The notes: generated from the sequence alone by a model not told the origin. 64,000 nt of DNA from Euptelea pleiosperma (GCA_035048495.1 CM068540.1:5378829-5442828), one strand, 5' to 3'. Counted from the first letter of the stretch, positions 46,846 through 59,474 are shown. Numbers and translations: made by a program.

Positions 46846-47186
46846 TGGGTCGGTCTCGGGGGACACCCATTTTTGACCCCATTATTGCGTACCCACATAG
46901 AAGATGAATCAATGGCTGATTTTTGGTGGGGATGATCTCCTCACCCCGTATAGATCACCCCAACAAAAAGTCAGCCCATTCTGAAATTTCTAACCCCATC
47001 CAATGTGGTTTTCAAGTTACACGGTAAAAATAAACGGTCCATAATTCTTCAGCTTCTAAACCAGTCTATGAGTATCAGAATGATTTGAATTTTTGTGAGG
47101 ATGATCATCCTCACCAAAAATCAGCCATTGATTCATCTTTTATGTGGGTACGCCAAAATGGGTGTCCCCCGAGCCCCAGCCCAACC
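46846..47186. mobile_element. Fold-back element, family C, with 9-bp target duplication
   Basis: Ends TGGGTCGGTCTCGGGGGACA and GGTTGGGCTGGGGCTCGGGG as inverted repeats; then GTACCCACATAGAAGATGAATC/GATTCATCTTTTATGTGGGTAC. Flanked by identical ATTTAACTA at 46837-46845 and 47187-47195. Non-coding, 341 bp. Confidence 0.87.
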
Positions 47187-47235
47187 ATTTAACTATATCT
47201 AGAAGACTGAGAGGTGATTTAAATGGAGAGTAAAA

Positions 47236-47609
47236 CTTTGGTGACAGCGCCCTGTTATCGAGGCCAATGGCAGCGCACAATATGAGCCACATGGTACTTA
47301 GAGGACTCTAACCGTATGGGTGTTGGCCAATCCCTAGGTAGACTACAAACCAAAAATAGCTTGATTATTGATTTCTAGTTGTTGCATTGGAATTATTTTC
47401 ATGGGAGATTTTAACGGTGGGAATTTGAGCATTATTGACCATTATGTGATGGAGGTACAAAGATCAAAAGGTTTGAAATCACTAATCAAGCTGAATTTTG
47501 GTTTTTAGGTCCACCTAGGGATTGAAAAAACATCCATACGGTCAGAGTCCTCTAAAAGCGTGCCACGTGACTCATTGTTTGCTGTCATCCAGGCATCAAA
47601 GTTTTACTC
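47236..47609. mobile_element. Fold-back element, family A
   Basis: Ends AGTAAAACTTTGGTGACAGC and (reverse complement) AGTAAAACTTTGATGCC. Flanks TAAATGGAG and CCAATGGAG match at 7 of 9 positions, consistent with an aged 9-bp target duplication. Confidence 0.75.
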
Positions 47610-47999
47610 CAATGGAGATCTAACAAGCAGCCTTTATCCAGTACTCCAGTCCAAACACGTACCCAGGTGAGTGTTTTTTAAGATTTCTTTTTTAATTCAC
47701 TTGGTGGGTGGCAAAAAGCACTCTTGTACACGCCGAGAACTCTGTAGCTGTCATGGGCTGTAATTCAAGGCCTGCCGTCATCAAAGTTTCATCCTGATGG
47801 ACCTGCGCACCAAAATCAACACATGGCACACTCTTTGAGCTCCACACGGCACCAGCCACCAACTGCTAAATTGACAATCGAAAGTTATGTGATTTTTGGG
47901 TTATGTACCTATGGTCCACTCAACAACAAGCAGAAGTAGAACTCATTTGTCTTTGATAGGATAATTTATGATGCTTGTTATTGGTTGCTTTGGTGGTTA

Positions 48000-48355
48000 G
48001 GGTCGAACTCCAGAGACCCATTTTGGGGTACCCACATAGAAGATGAATCAATGGCTGATTTTTGGTGAGGATGATCTCTATGGTGAGGAGATCATCCTCA
48101 CAAAAATTCAAATCATTCTGATATTCATAGACTGTTTTAGAAGTTGAAGAATTATGAATCATCGATTTTTACCATGTTACTTGAAAACCGCATTTGACGG
48201 GGTTAGAAATTTCAGAATGGGCTGATTTTTTTGTGGGGGCCGGTGATGTATATGGTGAGGAGATTATCCTCACCAAAAATCGGCCATTGATTAATCTTCT
48301 ATGTGGGTATGCCAAAGTGGGGGTCAAAGTTAAATGGGGTCCCTGAGTCCAAGCC
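48000..48355. mobile_element. Fold-back element, family C, with 10-bp target duplication
   Basis: Contains the family C arms (GGGTACCCACATAGAAGATG, GGTGAGGAGATCATCCTCAC, CTATGTGGGTATGCC). Flanked by identical TTGGTGGTTA at 47990-47999 and 48356-48365. Non-coding, 356 bp. Confidence 0.87.
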
Positions 48356-48574
48356 TTGGTGGTTAATCCATGTGAAGACTTTAGTTTGTGTTTTAATATT
48401 TTATTTAATATGAATCTTCGATGACAATGCATTACTTTATATGAATCTTCATGGACCTTTCAATCAATCAGCTACCGCTTGAAGGGTTATAGCGCAACAA
48501 TCATCCCAGTTGAAAGGATTGTGCATGGTAGGCCATATGTACAATGATTTGAAGGCAATACCAATACAATAGGT

Positions 48575-48835
48575 CTCCCCTAAGAAATAAATAGCTAGCC
48601 CATGAAAGAATGATCAGATTTACATGGTTGGTGATTTCTAGCCATTGGATTTGACTAACTCAAAAACTGCTTGCATCCAACGACTAGGATAATCCCATGA
48701 AAAATGATCAAATCTAATGGCTAAAAATCACCAATTAATGAGGCTTATTTTTGGTACGTAGATATATCAAGTGGTGGGACAAATATCCATGGGGTCAGTG
48801 GACACAAAAGAATGTGTCACATGGCATTTTGGGAG
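48575..48835. mobile_element. Fold-back element, subfamily A'
   Basis: Inner arms TTGGTGATTTCTAGCCATTGGATTTGA and CAAATCTAATGGCTAAAAATCACCAA pair around 48670-48700; right end carries GTGGGACAAATATCCATGGGGTCAGTGG. Confidence 0.6.
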
Positions 48836-49385
48836 GGGAGAGACTTCAAATGGAGCAATTCCAATTGTAAAAATTTTTCTCCTTCAAATACCATGTTTGA
48901 ATAGACGAACCGATGATCAACTGGTCAGCCTACTTCTCTTATTTTACCACTTTTCAAAGTATCCACTTGATTAGTGACGAGGCTTGGTTGAAGAAACAAA
49001 GAAAGTGTATATTTTTTCTATGGATAATTGCCTGAGAAATACAAGTTAATTAATGAGAGGGACACCCACTTAGAAAAATCTCTACACTCTCTTAGAACTT
49101 ATTAGAAGAAATGTTCTATCGTGTCTCCGTGAAATCTTTTTTTACTAGTACCTATTACGTAAACCTTGACAATTAACCCTCTCGTAGATCTTGAAAATTA
49201 ACCCTCTTGTGTACGAGACGAGGAGAAGTTTTTCTCTCTAAAAGTAAAAAACAAGGGGAAGGGGTTAGGGCAAGAGAGAAGTTTCCTTTTTTCTTTTTCT
49301 ACTCCTTTAACGATTTAGTTGGGATGGGACCCCTTAACTTGTTCTCCGAGTTTCCCGGTCCATACACCACCACGTGTCATCCTTT
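48836..49385. other. Gene-free spacer 3' of the PLR locus
   Basis: No gene recognised; contains short open frames without domains. Confidence 0.4.
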
Positions 49386-51229
49386 AGTGTGACAGCTGGA
49401 CAATGGATGGCCAGTGCGGCCGAACTAAAGATGAATCCAATAAGCAAATAATTATTATCAATGATAATTGTTTTAAGAATATATATTATTACAAACCATG
49501 AACCATTTTACACCATGTTTGTGGTTAAGTTGTCTATAAATAGCGTTTCAGATATTCCTCCACTCTAGTGTACTCAACCTCTGGATAAAGCTTTGACGCT
49601 TCCTCTCCTTCATTGCCTATTTCAAAATTTGTAAGGCAACCCTCATAGCAAACATGATAGTAATGCGTCAGTCCAATTTGCTGTGCAAGATCTTGGCCTG
49701 GAAAAATAGAGAGAGAATAACAAGTTAAGGTACTTCATATATAGCTAAATCTTAATTAAAGGATAATTTAAGGTGCTCATCTTAATAGTCATTGTTGCAC
49801 ATATGATGCACATGTAGTGCCATTCAATGGAACCTATTTAGGAGAAAGGGTACTCATAAATTTCAACCATCCAGCTGATAACATTCTTATTAGTCATGAA
49901 ATAACATTACACATCACCCCGCATTGCTGGTTGGTAAAATTGTATCCCCCAATTCGGAGAACATTAGTTCTATCCCTCATATGGCTGCCATGTGCAATGG
50001 GCGGATGCCCCTAGTTTCCGAGCGGGTATATCTCACCTTCCATTTAAGCTGTAAACTACCTTGACATCAACCAATCTGTGTGGCCAAAGCCTCATGATGA
50101 AGAACCAAAAATAAAAAAACAAAAATCTCATACAGTCCAGATAAAAGTCTATAGATCAAGGGGATGCAAATATCGATTGTTAGATAACATTAAATTTTCT
50201 AAATAGCAAATGTAGCCTATGATCCCGCACACATAATAACATGGTTTTCCCTCTAAACCATCCCAATATTAGGCACAAGATGGGGATGTCATGGCCAAAT
50301 CTGATATTATTTTGAGACATTCTGACCATCGATCATGACCTTATGCTCCTCGATTAAATCATTGAACTGTCCAATAGATTACTATCACAAAATTTGCACT
50401 ACTTCGAACAATTCTTACAATTCGATTAAGAGCCTTATTTTTCATGGTCTAAAATTATTTGGGCAATGGTCCAAAATCAATGTTGCAAATCGATGAGATA
50501 TTTGGGCAGTGGTCTGAAATCGACAAGATATACATTTTAGGATACGTTCGATCGAAGAGATGACATAACATCTGAATGTCTAATCCAATGACCATGGGAC
50601 AATTGTCAGTGGGATGATAACTAAAACCTTAAAAAATAATATCTAATCACGTTATAGTTACTGATGCTGTAAAGGTAGCAAACTTTGGGTCGTAGCCACG
50701 AAACTGGTCTGGTCTTACCTTTCATGGTAGCTAAAAATTCTTCCTTGGAGATGGTCGACTTGTCCAGTACTTTCCCAATGAGTTTCTCCCATATTTTGAC
50801 TACTTCTCTCTGAGAGAGGATGTTTTCCGGTGGCCTGAGGTAAAGCGTTTTGTTTAGTGTACGAGGATCATTGATGGTTTTAATGGTGTACGTGGCAATG
50901 TCGTCCTCGTCCAGATAAATTGCTGCCAAATAAGAACTCGAACCGAAAAATAGATGGTAAGTTCTTCTGATAAATCATTAAGTGCTGATGGGATCCAGTG
51001 CATTAGTTCAACTTATAAATAACATGCTCGTACGGTTAGTATAGAAGTAGGGTGTGATTTTGGGGAACCAACAACATTATCTCCTAAGCATAAAGAAGGG
51101 GAATGTAGCTGAGTTTCACATAGAGATCTTCCAATGTGAAATATGGTAATTGTAACAACCAAATCTATTTTTAATCGTCAAAAATAATTGGAAGTGAACT
51201 CGTTGAGATTTTGAACTCTGGATCCTACT

Positions 51230-51400
51230 GCAATTCCTTCCCCCTTTTTCGACCCCTCTCGGGAGTCGGACTTGGGGCTGTTTAAGTGAATGCCAGCTCA
51301 GCAATATCAACCACCGTTGGATTCTCAGAATCCACAACCCCGAGTCCGACTCCCACTAAGGGTAAGAAAAAGGGGATCTCCTATGCTCGAACCTTGCTTT
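51230..51400. repeat. Inverted repeat in PLR copy 1 intron 2
   Basis: CGGGAGTCGGACTTGGGGC and CCCCGAGTCCGACTCCC arms with GATTCTCAGAATCC; the same element is in intron 2 of copy 2 (63010-63180), so it predates the duplication. Confidence 0.65.
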
Positions 51401-51724
51401 TATTTTCATGTAAGAGAAAGGTTAGCTATATATGTACCTTTTTGATTGCCATCTCCCAACATGACCACGCTTTCCCTAGAAGGAATGATCCTACCCGGTT
51501 GACATAGACCACCGATGAAGTATCCGGCGAAGCAGTTTGCAGAGACGTAAGTGAAAGGAATTCCGGCATCTTCGATCGCCTTCCTAATGACCATCTTGTC
51601 GTCAAACGTCACCCTTCCAGGTTCCATAGCATCAGCCATCTGTGCCGGGTCTGTGCCAAACTCCGAAGGCAAGAACCGCTGCAATTTATTTATTAGTGTT
51701 ATGTTTGGCAAATGAAAATATCTT

Positions 51725-51970
51725 GTATCACATGGATGCGCATGCCAAAACTTAACTTAATTGGTGATTTCTAGATGTTGGATTTGATCATTTTTTATGA
51801 AGTGATTTTTAGACATGGGTTTAAGAATTTTTTGGCTACTCAAATCCAGCGGCTAAAAATCACCAATCAGGCTGATTTTTGGTGTAAAGACCCACAAAGG
51901 GGTGGTTCAAACATCCATAGTCTCAGTGGCCGGGCCTGAAAGAATCTGCCAGATTGCATTTTAGGAGGGA
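51725..51970. mobile_element. Fold-back element, subfamily A', in PLR copy 1 intron 1
   Basis: Arms GGTGATTTCTAGATGTTGGATTTGA and CAAATCCAGCGGCTAAAAATCACC; identical placement at 63535-63780 in copy 2. Confidence 0.65.
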
Positions 51971-52030
51971 AAACGTCATTAGATCCAACAATTTTAAACA
52001 TTTCTCCATAAGAAAAAGATTATGTTTAGA

Positions 52031-53325
52031 ATTACTTAATGTCCAAAGGTTTTAATTAATTTGTTATAATGGTCACTTAACGTTATTGTTATCCGTTGTG
52101 GACACCATAGATGAAGCGCCTAATTTCAGTCATTCACATGTCATCACATCCATTGAGTCATGCATGTGAGTCAAGCATGTGACATATGGACTAACTTCTA
52201 TTGTAGGACCCAATTGGTTTAATATTTTAGTTCTTTTGATTGTATTCTACAAAGATTCTGTGATAGTTACAGGTGTGCTAGGGTGACAAGAATCTCATTG
52301 AGCCAGCGCAAAAAGCAGACCTATTTACAAATGGAGAGTTTAGAATTATCGGCAAACTCCATATAGAGGGAAAGATTCTAGAGAGAGTACTCTAATTCCT
52401 TCTAGAATGAGACTCACTCTGATTTAGAATAAAGACTCTCCCTATTCAAATAGTCTAAAGACTGAAGTCTACAAACTTCAATCAAAATCTTTCTAGAGTT
52501 AGACTCCTAACATATCACGGTAAGAATGAAGACTTTCCTTAGTACAAAGAGTTAGACTTCTGCGAAAGAATTAACATTTGCTGAGTATTATTCATCAATA
52601 GTACCATTGATAAGTGCCATCACACATGAAACACTGGAGTCCTTGACAACCATGTTTCTGTAGTAAAATAAAATTTCAAAATTTAAGAAAAAGGCTTATC
52701 AAGGGTTTGAGGGGATACCATTGTCATGGAGTACCATCGGTTGAGAGCAATGGCGGAGCTTGGATTTTGTTCAAGGAGGGGTACAATCCTTGTAGTATAT
52801 GGTGGGTGCGCTAGAGTTTAAAGGATCAAAATCCAAGGGCGGGGGGTCAATTTAAAGGATTAAAATATGAGGGCGTCACTAAATTAAAATTTAAGGATAA
52901 TTTTGAAAGTAAAAAATATTTAAAGGATTTTAAAAGTATTTTAAAAGTTGATGGCAGGCACATGCCCCCTGTAGTTGAGAGTGCTAGGGGAAGGTGGCAG
53001 GTGCAGAGAGCCGCTGATGACGTCAATCAACAAAAATAATCCCGAGGAAATATTCCGTATTTAAGAAATGACCGGAATGTCCGACGTAAATAGTTAAGGT
53101 CGTGATGTAACAAGGTAGACAGCGATTTTTATTACTCACTTCTGCCCTCAGGACCAGTCGCGGAGTTGGGATTTTATTCAAGGGTGAGCAAAGTGGCAAG
53201 CAACAGTCAATCGATAATGCCAATAACAGCCAATGACATTTTTAATTGACAGAATTACCTCTTATAAAAATGGGCAATTAAAGTCCATCAACTTTTTAAT
53301 CATTCTCCCACATGGAAGCCAATTT
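52031..53325. other. PLR copy 1 intron 1, middle part
   Basis: AT-rich intron. 52320-52570 has repeated TCTAGA/GACTC motifs; 52745-52990 is a GGCGGAGC...GGCACATGCCCCC repeat of the type seen in cyclase introns 2 and 4. No exon. Confidence 0.5.
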
Positions 53326-53329
53326 TTTT

Positions 53330-53700
53330 TTGAGTAAATCTGTGATGACGGAACATTGATGATAAAAAATAGTATGGGCCACGTGGCACACTCTTAGAGA
53401 CCACTGGCAGTATGGATGTTTGGCCCATGTTTAGGTGGAGCTACAAACCAAAATTCAACTCTTGATTAGTGGTTTCCAAGTGTTGAATGGAGCCATTTTC
53501 ATGGGTTGATTTAACCGTGGGAATTTGAGCATTATCAACCATTATTTGGGGTACACGATCCAAAGGTTTGAAATCACTAATCAAGCTGATTTTTCATTTT
53601 TAAGTCCACCTAGGGATTGGCCAAACATCCATACAGTTAGTGTCCTCTTAAAATCTGCCACGTGGCTCATTTTGTGGTCAGCCAAGTTTCTCTCTTTTTG
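53330..53700. mobile_element. Fold-back element, family A
   Basis: Arms ATGGGCCACGTGGCACACTC and ATCTGCCACGTGGCTCAT with GGATGTTTGGCC and GGCCAAACATCC; loop near 53520. Inside PLR copy 1 intron 1. Confidence 0.7.
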
Positions 53701-53879
53701 GGGTGTGCCTCGGCTAGGAGTCCACCCGGATAGGAAATGGGGTGTGCAAATATGCGCTCCCTTTTTCAAATAGTCAATGGTTTCTAGAAGGGTATGATGT
53801 AATAAGGTATTTGGCATTAGGTATAGCCATTTTTTGTTACTCACCGCTGCCATCTGGGTCCATCGACCACAGAGATCTT

Positions 53880-54130
53880 TAGTCCGGGGAGCGGATTCCA
53901 TGCACCAGGGCCTCACGGACCAAACAAAACGGCCCTGCTCAAATTCTGCCACGTAAACAAGAAGTTAAAGATTTTGCAATTACAAACACAACCACAACCC
54001 AGGTTAGTCATTTACGTCGGGGTCGGGGGCACAGTTACTTTTAACTTTTTGCTGATGTGGCACAAGTTCAGCAGGGCCGTTTTGTTTGGTCCACACGGGG
54101 CTCTGGCGCATAGAAGCCGCTACCCTTGGT
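53880..54130. mobile_element. Fold-back element with GGGCCGTTTTGTTTGGTCC arms
   Basis: Left arm GCGGATTCCATGCACCAGGG, GGACCAAACAAAACGGCCC; right arm GGGCCGTTTTGTTTGGTCC, GCGCATAGAAGCCGC. A related piece with a 50-bp direct repeat lies at 63835-63930. Confidence 0.7.
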
Positions 54131-54371
54131 AGAAATTCATACAATAAATAAGCTTGTTTGATGATTTTTAGCTGTTGGATTTAATACCCAAAAAAAATGT
54201 TGAATCCAACTGCCAGAAGCACTCTTTAAAAAGTACTAAAAAACCGGCTATACCTGACACATTTTGGCATCAAGTGTACCTTTTTTCATTGTATCGTCCT
54301 AGATAGGTTGACGGAAACAAAGTAAAAATGTCCGGTCCAACTGAAATTTTGCCGGTAGAGCCATTTTTGTT

Positions 54372-54699
54372 GAGTAACGCATCTGTCACAGTATCTTGAC
54401 GGATGCTTCTATCACAACGCACAATACAAGCCACGTGGCATAGTATTAATGGATGCTGACCATATGGATGTTTGGCCAGTCCCTCAGTGGACCTCTAAGC
54501 GATTGATTGAAGTTATTTTCATGGGTTGATTTTAACGGTAGGAATTTGAGCATTATTGAGTGTCACTTGGGTGCAAAGATCCAAAGGTTGTAAACCACGA
54601 GTGACTGGCCAAACATCCATACGGTCAGCGTCCACTGAGAGTGTGCCATGTGGCTCATATTTTGCGCTGTGACAGAAGCTTCTGTCACAAGTTTTACTC
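54372..54699. mobile_element. Fold-back element, family A, with 9-bp target duplication
   Basis: Ends GAGTAACGCATCTGTCAC and (reverse complement) GAGTAAAACTTGTGACAG. Flanked by identical ATTTTTGTT at 54363-54371 and 54700-54708. Carries the family core (AGCCACGTGGCA, GGATGTTTGGCCAGTCCCTC). 328 bp, inside PLR copy 1 intron 1. Confidence 0.87.
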
Positions 54700-55084
54700 A
54701 TTTTTGTTAATCCCACTGTCCTATGGTCTGACTGACCGCATGGATGTTTCGGACCAGTTACTGAATACACACCCCAAAAACCAATTTTACAACTCTTTAA
54801 AGATTTTTTGATCTGTAACCAAATTTTAGAACTTTTTTATTTTTCTTAATCTTATTTTTTATTTTATCGAGGGTCATATTAGGAATAATTTTTTTTTTTA
54901 ATTTTTTAATAAGAGAAAAATTGAGGGAGCTACGGGGGTGACGTGTGCTTGCATGGTGAAAGACCGAAGAGTCCTTTCTATGTGAATAGTCTAAAGAACA
55001 CAAACGAAACAAAACAGGGGTATTTTTGAGATATTTGAGTTTAGCTAGAAAACTAAAATTAATCTGCAATCAGTGGTGCATACT

Positions 55085-55350
55085 TTACAAACAATATTGG
55101 TACTCACCGTTGCCCTTTGGGCCCACTGACCATAGAGATGTTTAGCCAAATCCTTAGTGGATATACACACCAAAAATCACCTAATTGGTAATTTATAGCC
55201 ATTAGATTTTAGTACTTTTTAAGGCATGATTCTAGCCGTTGGATTCAACCATTTTTTGGGTACTAAATCCAACAGCTAAAAATTAATTGTTGTATGAATG
55301 TCTACCAGGGGGTGGGCTTCATCCAAAAATGGTCAGTGGGCTAAACATTT
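55085..55350. mobile_element. Fold-back element, subfamily A'
   Basis: Arms GGGCCCACTGACCATAGAGATG and GTGGGCTTCATCCAAAAATGGTCAGTGGG; inner arms with TAATTTATAGCCATTAGATTTTAG and CTAAATCCAACAGCTAAAAATTA. Confidence 0.6.
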
Positions 55351-55489
55351 GATTGTACTATTGAAGGCATGGTTCGATTCTGATCTGGATCGCCCAGTCC
55401 AGAATGGGGCCAGAAATTTGTTCAGTGGTAGGCAAGGTGGCAACCGAAAAGTGGGGCAGGGGCAGGTGACAGAAGGGATGGGGGACAAC

Positions 55490-55690
55490 TTTTTTTGACA
55501 ACCATTTTGGCGGACCCACATAGAAAATGAATCAATGGCTGATTTTTTGGTGAGGCTGATCTCCTCACCATATAGATCACCCCAACAAAAAATCAGCCCA
55601 TTCTGAAATTTCTAACCCCATCAAATGTAGTTTTCAAGTTACACGGTAAAAATCAATGGTCTATAATTCTTCAAGTTCTAACCACAACAC
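55490..55690. mobile_element. Family C element, partial
   Basis: ATTTTGGCGGACCCACATAG, GATCTCCTCACCATATAGATCACCCC, CATTCTGAAATTTCTAACCCCATC; only the left half. Confidence 0.6.
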
Positions 55691-56592
55691 AGAGATTTAC
55701 GTTGTTCCCTCTAGATTGAGATACGTCTACGGATCCACACCGATTTCACTATGCTCTAAGGCAAAAAAGAATACACACAGGGGCAGGTGACAAGACAGCT
55801 GTTCATGATCTTAATTAAGAGGGAAGGTCGCAGGTCAGATTTGAGAGAGGTGGTCATTTTCCCTTCGAACTATAAGTTTAAAGGGAATTCTTGAAAAAAA
55901 TATACATATATCAATTTTCGAAGTTGCGGAGCGAGTTTGATGCCCCTTCGAAAATGCAACGTGAACTACTATTTAGGCCCCACTGACCTTCGAAAATGCG
56001 ACGTGATATACACATCAAAATAATATAATTGGTCATTAAGCCAGTTGATTTAGCCTTATTTTAATAATGTGATTTTTGACCATTAGATTTTAGCCTTTTT
56101 TTTTTTGGATATTAAAATTTAAATGTCGGGCATAATCCATATAAATGGATCGAAGAGTTGGAACAAATCCTTGTATGATTTTACTAAATATGCTAAATTA
56201 ATGGAAGATATTTTTCTCAACATAAATAGTTATTGTTGGGGGTGTCGATTTGTCCCCATGGAACCGATACCCAATAGAAACAGGAATTGATTATCCCGGT
56301 TCTAGAACTAGCTATTTTAGAACCGGAACCCCGAGTAGACCCAAAAGGTTTCAGTTCTTAACATAATAGTATACCTAGACCGAACTAGAACCAGAACCAA
56401 TAGGACCCAGAATCCACATATAATATATCTAATTTTTTTCTTCTTTTATACATTATTATAAAAATATTTTGCATATATATTCCGGTTAACTAATGAATAT
56501 GTGACAAGTAATTAACCGGCTCAAGTTCTGGTTCTACTTATTTGAGAGTGAAACCGGAACCGATCGGGAGTTGAAAACGACCTGTTGACACT
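55691..56592. other. PLR copy 1 intron 1, right part
   Basis: No exon seen. 56233-56592 is a GGTTC/GAACC-rich element beginning GGGGTGTCGATTTG and ending near CCTGTTGACACTCA, related to 6158-6481. Confidence 0.5.
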
Positions 56593-56605
56593 CATGATGA
56601 TGATT

Positions 56606-56639
<34 letters not shown>
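56593..56639. repeat. (ATG)n microsatellite in intron 1
   Basis: About 15 ATG/GAT triplets, 37 bp from the PLR exon 1 donor site. His-rich open frames here are artefacts. Confidence 0.9.
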
Positions 56640-56640
<1 letters not shown>

Positions 56641-56931
56641 TCGTGAGATGCACAACAAGCTTAACATTGGTGTACCTTAACATTTCCAGCTTCTTTGATT
56701 GCGTCAACAAGCTTGAGCTGTAGGAGGATATGGTGGCTCCTGATGTGGACACCAGAGATCGCACATATGACAACATCGACTAGTTTCACGGCATCGACGA
56801 GGCTCTGATGGTCACTAAATGACCCCTCGATGAGTTGGGCTCCTTGATCCTTGAACGACAGGAGCATCTGGAGTTTTTCGATATCGACACCAATCTCCCG
56901 CCGATGAAGGACGTACGTAATGTGACCATGG

Positions 56932-57303
56932 TGTCACGGACTTAGTCTTCGACCCTCGCTAGAGACCGTGCGGCACTCGAGTTAGCGCTCCTTGCTTAGC
57001 TCAAGTCAGCCTTTCCCCCTTGATCCACTTAGGACTTTGCCTTGCCTAAGTACTCAACCCACTCAAGAAGCACAAAGAACACAAAGGCATAAGAGAGCTT
57101 GAAGAATGAGGAAGCTTATATTGCTACTCAATTCTGGATTCTAGGATTTCCAGGATTTTCAGGATTCTCCACCATACTCTAGAGTCCTCTAGAAACTTTC
57201 AGAGCACTCTAGACTCCTTGAGCCATAAACCGGGCTTGGTTATGGGCTTGGAATGGGCTTCGTTGGTGGGCTTGGATCGGGCCCAACTAGTGACCCCGTG
57301 ACA
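56932..57303 (-). repeat. 3' LTR of the element
   Basis: 372 bp, TG...CA ends. Identical to the other LTR except for one missing C (AAGCACAAAGAAC here, AAGCACACAAGAAC there). Confidence 0.95.
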
Positions 57304-59456
57304 CTCTCCCCCACCTGATTGCGCGACGTCCTCGGCGCGTCATCTCCATAGTATTTTGTGATTTTGTCTTTAAATTGCCATAGAGTATCTGCGTGCTCCC
57401 AAGTAGCCTCATCCTTGGGCAATCCCTTCCATTTCACCAGATACTCGATATATAGTTGGACTCCACGCCTATTCACCCGACGATCAGCGAGTATGTAGTC
57501 CACTTCCTTGCACTCTACCGGTCGTCTCCTCGTGTTCGTCCATTTCTTCCTTTTTGGTTGGCTTATGATAACCTTCCCAGGTGGTGTCGATATAGGCGAC
57601 TTGACACCAAGCTTCATCTCAACTAGATGACCCACCTCTTTCCTAGGTGGTAGCGCCTTTGTCTGCTTAGGCGATATCATGTCCTTGAATTTTTCAAGGA
57701 CTTTGCCTTCATTCCTGAGTAGTTCTCTATCTACCCTGTCATCAAGATCTTCGACCATGCTCTTCTTGGATCCCATCGACAGTTGCAAGGCCGATAGCAT
57801 CTTTGTTCCAGACTTGGTTCCTTGGACCGTAGGAACCATGCAAGGAGCTCCTTCCTCGATGATACACACCGAGTTCACGAACGGCATAGGTATTGCCTTG
57901 ACCCTCTTCAGGAACTCCATCCCTAGTACCACTTGGTAGTCATCCATAGGAATGACTGATAAATCCACGAGCCCCTTCCATTCTTCTATGCGTAGCTCCA
58001 CCCCACGAGCCGTGCCTTGGATAGGTCTGGCTTGTGAATTCACCGCCTTTATCCATCCTTCTTCCTTGGATGCTTTCAATCCCAATCGCTTTGCCTCTTC
58101 TCCTGAGACAAAGTTATGTGTCGCCCCGGTGTCCACCATGACCCGTGTAGGCTTCCCGTTGATATGAGCTTCCACGTACATGAGTCCCTTGCTCATAGTC
58201 TTGGAAGACTCAGGTTGCTTCTTCACAGCATTGAGGAGTTGTAAGGATCCCATCCTTGGCTCCTCGTCACTGTCTTCACTTTCGCTACCCAACTTGGCAG
58301 CTAAGGCATTCAGTGCCTTCCTCTGTGGGCAGTCCCTTGCCCAATGATCCCCATCACAAAGAAAACAATTAGTCCTCGGTTTGGAGTGGTCCTTACCTTC
58401 CATCCTGAACTTGCCATGCTTTGGCTTGGACGACCCCTCCTTGTGACTCGATCTCTCCTTGTGATTTGATCCTTCTTTGTCACTTGATGTCTCATCTCCC
58501 CCACCTTTGGCATGATTACCCTTGGGTGACTTTGGCTTGGAGGAATCATCCCTCTTGAATTCCAGTAATTGTTCGGCAGCGGCCATGGCACTAGCGAGGT
58601 CTTGTACCCCACGTCGTCTTAGCTCCTGTTCCGCCCATAGCTGGAGACCATCCATGAAGTTGAAGAGTAGTTCCTTCTCCGGCATGTCTGGAATCTCCAA
58701 CATTAGGGTCAAGAACTCCTTCACATAGTCTCGAATTGACCCCGTGTGCTTAAGCCGTTTTAGTTTCCTCCTTGCCTGATGTTCGGCATCTTCTGGTTAG
58801 AATTGCCTTTTGATCTCCCTTCTAAAGTCATCCCAAGTGTTGATCGTGCACGTACCTCGTTCCATGTCCGCATGACGCCTTCGCCACCATAGAGTAGCTG
58901 TGTCAGTGAGGTACATGGTAACTGTGCGGATCTTAGTCCTCTCGTCGCGTAGGGAGATGGCATCGAAGTACTGCTCCATGCTCCACAAGAAGTTATCTAA
59001 CTCCTTGGCATCCCTTGACCCACCATAGGTCTTGGGCTCCGGTGTCTTGATCCTGGACATCCCCCGTGCGACCACGCCCTCATTGACCATGGCCTTCTTC
59101 CATAGGACCCAGTCACCTCGCATCTCTTCAACTTGATCCTTTAGAGTTTCCACCATCCCAATTACTTGGGCTTGGAAGGCATCCCTCTCTTGCTGCTGAT
59201 CATGCACTAGTTCATTGACGGTGGCCAGCATACCCCCCTTGAGTTCCTCAAATCCCGTCTTGAGGTCCTCCATGCCCGTGCCTAACTCGTCAAACCTGTC
59301 ACGTGCATCTGCCATGGCAAGCTCCACCTTAGCAAGCCTAGCTTCCCAAGCAGCAAAGATATCTTGGGACTTATCCCTTTTCCTTCCTCCCCTAGAGGTA
59401 GGGATGGCGGGATTTTGTTCATCACTTCCCCGTGCCTCTTCAGTGACCATGGACAT
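57240..59456 (-). CDS. Gag-protease-chromodomain polyprotein with one internal stop
   Basis: Single reading frame from ATG 59456 to 57240 with one in-frame TAA at 58797-58799. Before the stop (219 residues): a coiled-coil N-terminus and the retrotransposon Gag core (FLWSMEQYFDAIS, TATLWWRRRHADMERG, WDDFRREIKRQF). After it the Gag continues in the same frame (PEDAEHQARRKLKRLKHTGS). Then comes a CCHC zinc knuckle CFLCDGDHWARDC (58329-58367), an aspartic protease with VMVDTGATHNFVSG (58125-58170 region), and, after a short linker, a chromodomain (EYLVKWKGLPKDEATWEHADTL region, about 57350-57480). Reverse transcriptase, RNase H and integrase, which normally lie between protease and chromodomain, are absent. 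The frame ends in the 3' LTR. The stop replaces what is usually Tyr or another aromatic residue before P-E-D-A-E-H. Confidence 0.85.
57304..57316 (-). other. Polypurine tract
   Basis: AGGTGGGGGAGAG on the minus strand, directly abutting the 3' LTR. Confidence 0.85.
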
Positions 59457-59474
59457 GGTGTCTTCTTGAAGTTA

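Larger units (their letters stand above)
49386..52030. repeat. Duplicated segment, left copy (PLR copy 1 exons 2-4)
   Basis: From AGTGTGACAGCTGGACAATGG to AAAAGATTATGTTTAGAA this segment matches 61188-63831 almost base for base, including introns, the 3' flank, a GATTCTCAGAATCC inverted repeat in intron 2 and an A' fold-back element in intron 1. Size about 2.64 kb. Confidence 0.9.
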
